From: Bugulina stolonifera
Taxonomy: Eukaryota; Bryozoa; Gymnolaemata; Cheilostomatida; Bugulidae
DNA: 64,000 bases
Assembly: GCA_935421135.1 (NCBI GenBank)
Contig: OW285194.1
Coordinates: forward strand, 4,676,876-4,740,875
Direction of reading: 5' to 3'
In this document: positions 51,321 through 63,600 of the stretch, piece by piece
Numbering within the stretch: the first letter of the stretch is position 1
Layout: every line of letters begins with the position of its first letter
The notes under the pieces: model-generated
Seen by the model: the letters and a program-made list of their open reading frames with translations, nothing else
Databases searched by the model: none
What the model was told of the DNA's origin: nothing
Position numbers and translations under genes: made by a program

Positions 51321-53921
51321 TTATCCTAGAGCCTTCTGTAATTCCTCGTAACACTCGACGGCTATCTGTGCTTCAGCCTTAGCTTTATCAGTGTTGGCAG
51401 AGTTCATGTCTTGTTGGGCTTTGGTTAGCCCGTCCCTGATACTAGCGGCGTCAAGTCTGTAACATTATAGTGAGTAATGTAATACTGCAGTAAGAAATGT
51501 AATACTGCAGTAAGAAATGCAACACTTTAGTAAACAATGTAACACTGTAGTAAACAATGTAATACTGTAGTAAACAATGTAATACTGTAGTAAACAACGT
51601 AATACTGTAGTAAACAATGTAACACTGTAGTAAGTAGTGTAATGTTATAGATTGTAGTAAGTCTAAGGCATATGAACTTGTAGAAAATATATTCTATTTT
51701 GGAGTCATCTTTCCTTACTCCACACACCTCAGGGGACAGACAAACATGAGTTTATATTTACACAAACCTGTCAAGTGGTTGGGCTTCTTCAGCCAATATC
51801 TGTACACTGGAGTCGTTGTTTACAGTTACACTACCGCTGCTTACGAAGTACTTGTTTACAGTTGCATCTTCCTCGTGTACTGATACAATACCAGGCTTTA
51901 GAACAGCCAATGTTGGTACATGCTGAGCTAGAATACCGAAGTCACCAGAGAGAGATGGCACATCGACCTACAAGTGAAGGTGACAAGGTGGTAAAGCTTA
52001 GCCTTAGGCTTATTAGGCCGATTATGTGCAAAATTTGAAAATGTTGATGTGGCAATAATATTGAGAAGAAACGGAAATTGCATGACACATTTTTATTGCG
52101 TAGGTCCAAATAGTTATAATGCTAATTTACATTATTGTAAAACATTGATTTGGTCTTGGAAGATTTCTGGTACAAACTCCTCACTATACTGTGCACTCTT
52201 ACCCAAAAGATCTTTTAATCATAGTGTTTTAGTGTTCTATACTTATCTCTATGGTAGAAGTGGGAAAAAATTCTGGTTGAGAAGACAAATTCAAAGATGC
52301 ATTTTCTAAGAACCCCATGTGAGTTGAAAATGCCCAATTGCAGCACCCTTGAAGGTGAATACTAGCCTACAGGTGCCTGGAAATGGCAAATGCTAGCATT
52401 TAATATGTTTTGACACGTTACCTATGACTAATAGATTATGCTATCCATGATTGAACATTCTTAGCCGGCTTCCCAGACCAGATATATCGGATACAACTAG
52501 GCTTCAACTCTGAAACTTTAGGTATGACAAGAATGGTTCCGCTAACTAACAGTTTAGCAGCTGCAACACTGTTGCACCATGTTTTCAATTTTTGATTTTG
52601 GTTTGGCGCTTTCCAAAGAAATAGCCTTCAACAGATTTTCTCTTAATAGCCATTCTAAAATTTGAAAACTTGTGATCCACTGCAAATCTTATGGCGGATA
52701 GAAGCATACATCATGTAAATAATACAATCGACAATCAATGTTTTCTTTTCGACTTTTTAGAACACACATTTCACCAGGCCATGACCACCATAGTGACAGT
52801 TCGACAGTATTTAAAGGGGTTATGCCACGTGTTTTAAGGTATCATTAAGACACACTCAGCCATTTAGTGGCACACTATATTTTAGTGCCTAGATATTTGT
52901 TATTCTAGTACTGTAGCTATCCTATTGTTTGTGCCTTCCAGGCTATATTTAGAACAACTAGGCCACAACACAATGTATCGGCATATAGAAGAACGCAATA
53001 ATAGCCGCCATATATAGTGTGGCCAGATGAAATACCGGACCTACCAATAAAGGCAGCTAGTTATTGCCAGCAAAAGGAAAGCTCAGAAAAATTCAAAAAC
53101 TTGCACAAGCTGTCATACTGCTATATTAGTAAACACTGTGAAACCATTTATTCACTACTGTACTCTTTCTATGCAAACAGCTTGAATTCAACAATTTTCT
53201 CTATAAGACATAAAGCACGCAGTTGCGTCTTCATAACAAAGTTGCGTTTGAAGCAGCATTGAATAGTGCTAATGAGTCAAGCATGGGCAAGAGGACACAA
53301 CTCCACTTATAGTAGCACAAATGCAACAAACCCAAATAAGAGATGCTGCATTGAATATAGACATAAACCACATGACATAACCCCTTTAAAGTTAGATATA
53401 ATATCTTAAGTATTAGTCATATCATTAATGATAGAAAAGATGATGTGATTCATTTCAATCACATGCCTTAAAAAATAATCCCAATGATGTTTAATACAAT
53501 TATTGATTATAATAAAAAATAATTGTCTTTCTTATGATTGCCTGGGTTGGTAATCGGTCTCAGAATTTACCTCAGAATCAATTTACCTCAGATGAGGTAG
53601 GACTCCGCCAGCAATTTCATGTAAATCTATAAGGGAGCCTCTAGTTTTAACTATTTTTGGACTATGGGGTCTGCAATATTTACAGTATATCACTGTTTAG
53701 GATTGGAAGTTGGTTTCTCATCTAATCTCACGAATTGTTCGTGGCTTTATCATATGTCTCACCTGTTTTACTTTAGCATTTGAGTAAAAACACTCGGAGG
53801 GTGTGGCAAAAGTAAACGCCATTTCACCTGGTGCATCAGCATACCCTCTACTATTCACAATAACGCGGACATTGCGTGAACAAACTCTAGAAATGCCAGA
53901 TACTGTCCTATAGAGTGCCAT
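51321..53921 (-). CDS. ATP5F1D: Mitochondrial ATP synthase F1 delta subunit, 3 exons
   Basis: Delta subunit of the F1 central stalk (bacterial epsilon homologue). Exons in order: 53763-53921, 51768-51967, 51321-51456, 164 codons. The basic, hydroxylated N-terminus (MALYRTVSGISRVCSRNVRV) is a mitochondrial targeting sequence. The beta-sandwich domain has MAFTFATPSE, VDVPSLSGDFGILAQHVPTL, KYFVSSGS and VQILAEEAQPLD; the C-terminal helices end ECYEELQKALG. The ATG at 53921 is used; the in-frame GTG upstream is not a start. Intron 1 (1.8 kb) holds a TIR element and intron 2 a minisatellite. The gene starts 749 bp from the divergent EML start. Confidence 0.96.
51474..51645. repeat. 20-bp minisatellite, ATP5F1D intron 2
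   Basis: About eight copies of GTAATACTGTAGTAAACAAT with base variants, starting right after the exon 3 acceptor region. Confidence 0.85.
52810..53392. mobile_element. TIR element, about 580 bp, TTAA-flanked
   Basis: Ends TTAAAGGGGTTATGCCACGT and CACATGACATAACCCCTTTAA form an inverted repeat of about 20 bp with two mismatches. Flanking TTAA fits a piggyBac-like target site (inference). There is no transposase frame, so it is non-autonomous. ATP5F1D intron 1. Confidence 0.72.
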
Positions 53922-54669
53922 TTTCACATAAATGTATATTTTATTTTAGTGCACAACTCTCTGGATCGGCTAAGACTGTGGGTGTGATGTTGAAGCAAAC
54001 TATGCTAATGATAATCTAGAATAAGAATACGCGTGTTACAGAGGCACAGGCTATGCATTGCGCACCTATTATTTCCACCCGGTAATGTGCAGACTGTAGT
54101 CCGAGAATAGTGCAGTATTCAATCTGCACTGATTTACTATAAAGTCTACTTAGCGTAGTGTTGGTGACAGCGTCATTTTATGGGTTATTAAATCATTTGA
54201 GCTTTAAATGCAACCGGCTAGAAGACCATAGACGTCGAAATATAACAATAGATTAAGGAAGGTGCTTTAGCTATGTCTATGCATTTATATAAACAAGCCT
54301 GATTGGCCGTAGAAATGACTTCCGCTAGTGGGCCGCCAATGTGCGCACACCGACTATTCTTTGATTCTATTTTCGATGACCCAAATCAAAACATCCTTCC
54401 TGAGCTAGCACCGTGCAGAGTACTTGACAAACGAGGCAGGCCAGGAGTGTTGGATTCCAAAACACAGTCCTTTTAGTTTAATACATTGAGCAATAACACG
54501 AATAGATTTGTATACACATAAGCTGAGCTCTCAAAAGCTACGAATACAGCGGACGGTTGCACTCTGATACATACTTGACTACCGCTGAAATCATTTTTAT
54601 TGCAGCCAACCCTTCTAATAAAATTTCATTGAAATTGATTAATTAACATTAGCTTTGCAAACAATCATC
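53922..54669. promoter_or_regulatory. Divergent promoter region, ATP5F1D and EML
   Basis: 748 bp between two start codons facing away from each other. No TATA box is obvious and no repeat was recognised. Confidence 0.55.
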
Positions 54670-57600
54670 ATGTCGGACGAAGATACAGTCACAACCGGCG
54701 AGATTCAGACCGAGAATCAAGCTAATGGGTTAGGTAAGAAATTAAATAGAAAGAAATGCATGTTTGTTCGATGTTGATGTTCTATTCTATTGTGTTGTGT
54801 ATGACTGAAGTCGCGCGCATCACTTGCAGTTGGTAGTGGTGCTGCACACAGAGCTAGATTGTGATGATGTTTGCGTTGGGGGTCACAAACAAAGCAACTC
54901 AAGTGTCAGTGTGAACCTCTGCATCAATTCTTACAAATACCTACATGCACCATAGCAATTAAAACATAGTTATCGATGTCCCAACTTAATTCAATTTATT
55001 CAGTTTGGAATTTATCGACTTAAAACAAATACCTATGTGCACCATAGCAATTAAAACAAAGTTATCTGTTACAATAATGTAATATCAAGTGCTGCAGCAT
55101 ATGCATGTAGGCTAGGTCCTCTCGGCTTATCTTGTATTCTGGAATCCATGATAAGGATAATCATTTTGAACCTAACCTGGGCCAAGCCATTCCAATGAAA
55201 ACTTTCATAATGAGGGGCCCAAATTGTTATAAGATTATGTTGAAGTTGAAAGCATTGGCTCTTGACTAGAATTGAAATATTTGGTTTAGCTTCAGCTTCA
55301 GCTGTGGGATAGGTAAGAACATAGCAACTTTACTGGTTGGCCAGAGAGTCCATAGCTGTCGTGAGGCATATGAATACATATAACCATAAGCGTGCTTGCA
55401 GAAAGCAAGTTAATTTGATTTCCAAAGCTATCTTTCAGTATAAACTAATGAGGATGAGACCTCCCTATCTAAGGTACCTCAGGTCTTAGAGGGGTGTAAT
55501 AGTCCCCTAACCTGGTGCTATACTGCTGTCAACTGTTACCATGGAGATAGCCTATTAGTAGCGATAGTATGACATGGCCAACAGTGCTGTTCTTGGTCAT
55601 TTAGTAAGTAGTCAAGAGCAAGAAGATCATTGATGATTCATGGACTACTTCATTTATTATCTGGGTTGGTCAGCGCTTTAATTGCCTGCCAGAACCTGGT
55701 TTTGAAGCATGTCTGTGTTAACATGGTGCAATTTCAAGTCTATCCTGCAATGACTCTAGAATAATAGATAATACTAATACTTGTAGGAGATGGTGTGGAG
55801 AACAATGCTAACTCTGACATGTACAGTCAGCTGGTATCCACTGTGGCTCTACAGCAGAAAGAGATCAACTCTCTCAGCAGCAAACTAGAGCTGGTACTGG
55901 AGAGGTTGACCACCCTGGAGACCTCTGCTGCAGCTGCACCAGGTAAGTGTCGGAGAGAGAGGTCAATGGGCTACTACTAGTTATACTCTCTCACAATGAC
56001 CTCCCCTTTTAATACCTCTAAAAGTTATCAATGGTGGATTAAAAGGTATCAACTTGGTTTCAACAATGCAGTTGCCATGTATTTCACTCTCTCCATATGT
56101 GTATGCTAATAACCTATCATACATAGTATAATGTGTAACTGTGCACTTGGAAATGTAACATAGAACCTGAGATTCAAAGCTTTCAAGTGCCTTAGCAGTG
56201 GGTAGTAACAACATATGGATCTATTGTACATGGCATATAGCTTACACGTTAGTATCAAGTCATTAGTACTGCTAGATAATACACACGCTATATCTATTAT
56301 ATGTACAATATGCATGTATATCTTACAGCTCTATTGTATGGCCTCCTACCAAGCCCACCATATGTTACTGTTTTTTAGTTGGCTGCATTCATTGCCTGCG
56401 TTACTATGGTTTTATGCTGGTGTATTGCTTGTGCATCATCACTATGCAGAAATCTAGTAAATATCAGATAGTAGTACTAGTGTAGCTGTGTGTATGATAA
56501 GGCAGGCCCAAACTCCACACTACAATCAAGTAGACCTATTACCTCCACAGATCTACATGTTCAAATAATATATAAATTATAATAAGTAGTAACAAAAGAT
56601 GCTACACACTGGCCAATGCTAGCTGTTACTAAATAGCATAAGGTAGTGAGATTCAATAAATTAGTATGAGATTAGTTGACACACCTAACTTAGCAAGCAT
56701 ACAACCATACACTATGCACATGCATTACATCTATTCACTATGTACATGAATGTACCTATTGATAGTCTATATAAGGAGATGTACTCTCTATCCACACCAT
56801 GTAGTATGTATACCACAATCTTTACACCTAGTACCACTATATTGGGCCTTGGCTGTAACATAACATCCAGTTACATGTACACCATGACATGTAACACACC
56901 AGTACCAATGGTGTCTAGTTATTACAGTTATTAGCAGGCTTATATCAATCAAGGATTCAGTAAGCCTGATAGTAGCTGGCTAATCTTACATCGAGGTCTA
57001 CTCATGTCTGGTTAGTTAGCACACAGAATAACCAATGCATGCCCTGCTAGCTGTAGAGGTCAATTAATAGTGAGGTGACTTTGTATATCACAATGTATCT
57101 AATGGGTGTACACTACGCATTCATCAAGTATAATATATATTAATAATATAGTGCTGTCGATTGGTCACTGGAATAGATATTCTATCCTAACAGCTGACTA
57201 AATGACAGAAAGGTAATTACATATTCTTCATTTCTGTGAAATGATAACCCTGTGTTGACATTATAATCAATATTAGCTGATTTATACACCATAGGCCTAC
57301 ATACATGTATGCTGTGTGTAAGCTGTGATGATGTATACCCAGTGTAGTCGTTGTTCAGTTATAAACTGTTCTAGAGGTTGCTAGTAACTATAGCATATAG
57401 TAAGCCTATCTCATGCTGTAGCCTACTCCACATAAATAGTCAACTAAAAGTATGCTAAAAATTCCACACAATACCAATTATAGGCAGATGCAGTTTTGCA
57501 TAAATGCATGTATGTAGGCCTACAGTGGAAGTTGTCCTCCCTATTGTATGAGGACACTATTGTTACTTGTGTATATAAGATTGCTTGCAGATAGGTTGAT

Positions 57601-60600
57601 GTTGAACTAGAGTCATCCATGCATGTTAGCAGAGTTTGTAAGGTTCCGATTTGGGTTTATAATATGCTATATGGTATTTACAGCAAGAACTGGACCAATG
57701 AAGGCATTTGCTGCCCCTAGAAGTGCCCCGCCCAGCAACAGCAGGAGGCTGACTATGGACCCGAGGCACATGAGGTCTGCTAGGGGCTCCACATCGGATG
57801 ATGTAACAGATAATAAGAAACGGCCCATATCCTCGTCTAGCACCTCACTGCACAAGAGATTCCAGTCTAGAGAGAGGGTTGCTAAGTGAGTACATGGGAG
57901 ATCACTATCATTAGCATGATAACCAAACTGTATATCTAAATAGCAGACAGAGCTGGACTCAAACCTACCGCTATGTTTTAATTTACCTCCCATCTATTGA
58001 GTTAACATTCCCTATCAACTGAGTGACTGGTACAGTTGTATTGTACTTGCAGTACATGTAGATCTAAAGATGTCATCATCAATAGATATGAGCTGCTATA
58101 ATAAACCCTCTATATTGTCTACTACTCATTTACTTGTACCTCCCTCAGGAGAAGTCATTAGATTCTCACAAAATTAGGATTATATTACAGGTGCAGATGT
58201 TGTTATGATACAATACACATCCAATAACATGTAGAAGATGCAAGACACTGTGTTAGCTGTATATTCATTATATCTATATTGTAGTGATGCTTGTATATAA
58301 TATACTGTATCTTGTATAACAGGGAGGTGAAAGATGAGCCGGGAATGTACAGGATGTACCTACAAGGACGTCCAGTCAGTTTCCGACTCCCAGAGGGCTA
58401 CGAACAACCGACCAATCCTGAGCGTACGCCAGCACCCCAGCAGCAGCTTAAACTAGACTGGGCATATGGCTACAGGGGCAAGGACTGCAGGAACAATATT
58501 CTACTCCTTGGTAGTGGAGAGATTGTTTACTTCAGTGCATCAGTCTGTGTGATATATAACCTTGACACAGCCACCCAGAGACATTACGTAGAGCATACCG
58601 ATGACGTGAAGAGGTGAGGGTGGTGTGTGGTTCAGACAACTCTGTCATCTGAAATGTAGTAGCCACATTATTGTTATATATAGTGAAGCGTGCATGATTC
58701 AAACTGTCATAATTGGTTTGAATTAGGCCTGAGTTTGAATTGTAAGATCACTTCACTTAATTAAAGTCACTACTTATAGTGCTCAGCAGGGACCAAGGCT
58801 AATAGTTTGAACTAACCAAGTTTTTGAATTATCCGAGGCCGAATTAAGCAAGTTCCACTGTATTTCTATATACAGGGTGTCACTACTACAGTAGCTCATT
58901 CATCTAAATTATTATTGTTAACTGTGTTATTATGGTTGTTGATTTGGGCTTATGTTTTCTTTATTGCAGTATTGCTGTTCATCCTGATAAAGTGACTGTT
59001 GCCTCTGGACAAGTAGCTGGACACGCTAGACCTGTGAAGGTAAGTATTTCTAAACTCCTCTACTCTATGTACATTACTCCACATGTATCTGTTTCTCTAG
59101 ACACTATACGGTATGCAAACGCTGTTCTGTTTAAACTCTCACAGTATACTATGCCCGGTCATGTATACGCTGTCATGTATACGCTGTCATGTATACGCGG
59201 TCATGTATATTCTGTCTTATTGTAGGGAAGTAAAAGTGGAAGTAAGGCAGCTGCTAATGATCCCAACTACATGCCTCATATCCGTATCTGGAGCAGTGCA
59301 TCTCTGGACACACTCAAGGTTATAGGAGCCGGTGTGCTGGACAGAGCAGTGGCCTGCATATCATTCTCTATCACTGATGGCGGCCAACTTCTCTGTGCTG
59401 TGGATGAACACAATGACCACAGGATGTCTGTCTGGGACTGGAACAAGGGGATTAGGGGCACCAAACTAGCTGAGATGAAGGTAGGTACACACTGGAACAA
59501 GGGGGGTCCGGGCACCAAGCTAGCAGATATGATGGTGATCAATATAATATATCTAAGGTATCTGACATGACTTGTAGTGTGTTTAGACATCACACATAAT
59601 ATTTTTGGCTACACTTTATACTGTGTATTTACTAAAGGCCTCCCAGGATGCCGTCTACCAGGCAGAGTTCCATCCCACAGAAGCCAACCAGATAGTCTGT
59701 TGTGGTAAGAACCAGCTCTCTTTCTGGTCTCTCGATGGCAAGGATCTCACCAAGAAAATGGCTCTCTTTGAGGTTAGCAGCATTATTGAGCTATGTGGTC
59801 AGTTGGTATGCACTCTACCAGTGTATGATCAGTTAGTAGTCGCCACACAGTATCCCTGTTATTTCATGTAGTGTCATACTATTGATATAAAATTAATTCT
59901 TCGGTGTGTACCTTGGCACCCATGCTCGAGTTAACATTCTGTACAGCACGTCTCTCAGGACAAGTTGTTTACTACACGCAGTAGATTTAACCAAGATATT
60001 CCATTATTTTCAGAAACATGACAAGCCCAAGTTTGTCACCTGTTTGACTTTCACTGCTGAAGGAAACGTAGTAACCGGAGACAGCAACGGTAACATCCTC
60101 GTCTGGAACAAAGGTAGGTCAAGGTCACTTGATATTACATTGTGTAGCTATAGTATGGCTTGCCGGGTAGTACAGTGTAATACGTGCTGTATGCTGTCTG
60201 TTTGTAGGAAGTAACAAGATTGGCTCTATGTTAGCTGGGGCTCATGATGGAGTTGTGTTCAACGTTACGGTAGGGGAGGACGGCTCCCTTATATCTGGAG
60301 GTGGAAGAGACAGGCTTATCAAGACGTGGGACCTGAAGGAGAAGAGCGAGACCAGCAGTCAGATGGTGTGTATAGTATATATTATTACTATATGTCACAT
60401 GTATGTCACTGTGTGTCATATGTATGTCACTGTGTGCCGCATGTATGTCACTGTGTGCCGCATGTATGTCGCATGTATGTCACTGTGTGTCACTATATGT
60501 CACTGTGTGTCACTTTATGTCACTGTGTGTCACTATATGTCACTGTATGTCACTGTGTGTCACTATATGTCACTGTGTGTCACTATATGTCACTATATGT

Positions 60601-63600
60601 CACTGTATGTCACTGTGTGTCACTATATGTCACTGTGTGTCACTATATGTCACTGTGTGTCACTATATGTCACTGTGTGTCACTATATGTCACTGTGTGT
60701 CACTATATGTCACTATATGTCACTGTATGTTACTATATGTCACTGTGTGTCACTATATGTCACTGTGTGTCACTATATGTCACTGTATGTCACTGTATGT
60801 CACTATATGTCACTGTAGGTTTCTGCTCTCAGCCATACAGTGGCGGCCTACTGTACAATGAATCATAACGTCGATGCTGTATCATATCGTGTGTACCATA
60901 TCGTAGATACTGTATAATGTCGTACATGTGTTTATGATACACTCACATTGTTTGATCAGAGTATTCCTACTGCTTACAATATAATGACTTACTCAAACTG
61001 TGTACATCTGTTTGTAGTTGACTGAAGAAATGGGCTCTTCCAGAACTCTAGTTAAGAAGGGAGAGGACTTGATAGTGGGGACCATCAGAAACAGCATAAT
61101 CTGTGGGACGGAGCTCTCCTCCCCTGACTCTGTTAGAGTAGTCACACAGGTACACAGTCTATATTATACAAGTGCACCTATACATACAGTGTATAATATA
61201 CACGTATATCTATACGTACAGTGTATACACAATCAAGTAATAAGACACATGCACATACATGTATCTACAGTCTACATGTATATACATCTACTAGATGTAT
61301 TATCAGCTCATATATAATCGTCTAGTATATCTACTGACCTACTGTCTGCTACAGGGTCACTACGGTGAGATGTGGGGACTAGCTGAGATGAGGTCCACCC
61401 AGCAGTTCATTACCTGTGCCTATGACAACCACATCAAGATGTGGGACGCGACCGAACACAAAGAATTGTGGAATATATCAGTTAGCGAGAGTCTGCACTG
61501 TGTATCACTGAGTCACGATGGAGAACTGCTAAGTGTAGGAGGGAGAACTCCAAACTGGTACCTGTATAACACCAGCTCCCAGCAGCAGCTAGCTAGTGGA
61601 TCCTGTGGCAATGAACAAATAGAGTGCTGTGAATTCTCTCCAGGTTAGTTGAGCAGTTGGTCCAGTTAGTCTATTCTCTCTATGGGAATTAAATTTGGGC
61701 TAATATCAACTACCGTTACAGTATCAGCTAAGCTAGCTAGTACTGAGTGCATATTGTGACTATCAACTGACTGATCGTTACCTGGTGTAAACAGATGAAA
61801 TTTACTTCAAATCATCTACTTATATTATGGTCTTACTCTGTCTGTCTGTATGTCTGTCTGTCTGTATGTCTGTCTGTCTGTATGTCTATCTGTCTGAGTT
61901 GACATTCGTATTTGGTATATTTATTTACAGATGGAGCATATTTAGCTTTTGGTTCAAGGGACAACAACATCTACATCTACAAAATAGAGAATAGTGGAGC
62001 CTCATTGAAGCTTACTGGTGAGTGACATCATATCACAGACTGATGACATCACCTCGCAATTTAATGACATCACATCACACACTAATAGCATCGTGTCACA
62101 GACTAATGACATCATATCACAATCTAATGACATCATATCATATTCTAATGACATCACTTTCTAATGACATCATATCACACTCTAATGACATCATCTCACA
62201 TTCTAATGACATGTATAACTGCATGCTGGTCTCTGTTTTTGCAGGTAAATGTCAAGGACACACAAGCTTTGTCACTCACATTGATTGGTCAACTGACAGC
62301 GGTTACCTCCGTAGTAACTCTGGAGACTACGAGGTGCTGTACTGGGAAGTACCGGCTTGTAAGCAGTTTACTGAGGTATGTATGCACGCTTTAGTACACT
62401 ACGTTCAATAATATGCTACTGGTACACTATCGTGTGCTACTGGTACACTATCATATGCTATTGGTACACTATCATATGCTATTGGTACACTATCATATGC
62501 TACTGGTACGCTATCATATGCTACTGGTACACTATCATATGCTATTGGTACACTATCATATGCTATTGGTACACTATCATATGCTACTGGTACACTATCA
62601 TATGCTATTGGTACACTATCATATGCTACTGGTACACTATCATATGCTACTGGTACACTATCATATGCTATTGGTACACTATCATATGCTACTGGTACAC
62701 TATCATATGCTATTGGTACACTATCATATGCTACTGGTACACTATCATATGCTACTGGTACACTATCATATGCTACTGGTACACTATCATATGCTACTGG
62801 TACACTATCATATGCTACTGGTACACTATCATATGCTATTGGTACACTATCATATGCTACCGGTACACTATCATATGCTATTGGTACACTATCATATGCT
62901 ACTGGTACACTATCATATGCTATTGGTACACTATCATATGCTACTGGTACACTATCATATGCTACTGGTACACTATCATATGCTACTGGTACACTATCAT
63001 ATGCTACTGGTACACTATCATATGCTACTGGTACACTATCATATGCTACTGGTGCACTATATACTGTAAATAGGTGTTTGTTTTTCAGGGCAGTGCAGCG
63101 GTTAGTAACCCTGTTTTTCCACAACCTGGTTTTTATTCACTATTGTAGTATACTCATTTTATTAGCTGCTTTACATGTAGTTTTCTATGCAGTGTTACCC
63201 TACAGTCCAGCACTATGGTGTGTAGAGGAACAGTTCCCCTGTTCCATACCAGCCAATCAGCTGTATAATAATTATTATGTTATTCACAGTTTCCCATTGT
63301 TATACAAGCTGCACACAACGTAGGTGACCCAAATTAGTATTATAGAATATTTCCTGTGTGTGAAACTGACCAATCAGCTTCTAGTAAATTTTATCTTTTA
63401 TACGCTGCCTTCTTTCTCTACTGTGTGGCTAGATGTGTGCTGTTATGGTTTAGCTACTATATGACTTTCTATATGCATACCAACTGCTTGCTTTTCATAT
63501 TTCCTATCCTTATTAGTTCATGTATACCATAACAGGTTTCTCAGCATTTAATATGTGATGATTATGCATATCTGTACTATTCTGTTTCACTATCACAAAC

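Noticed and set aside
53921..53927. Upstream start for ATP5F1D
   Set aside because: The upstream in-frame codon is GTG; the ATG at 53921 gives a normal mitochondrial targeting sequence.
62378..63124. Open frames of over 215 codons on both strands
   Set aside because: They are translations of the 21-bp array in EML intron 13.
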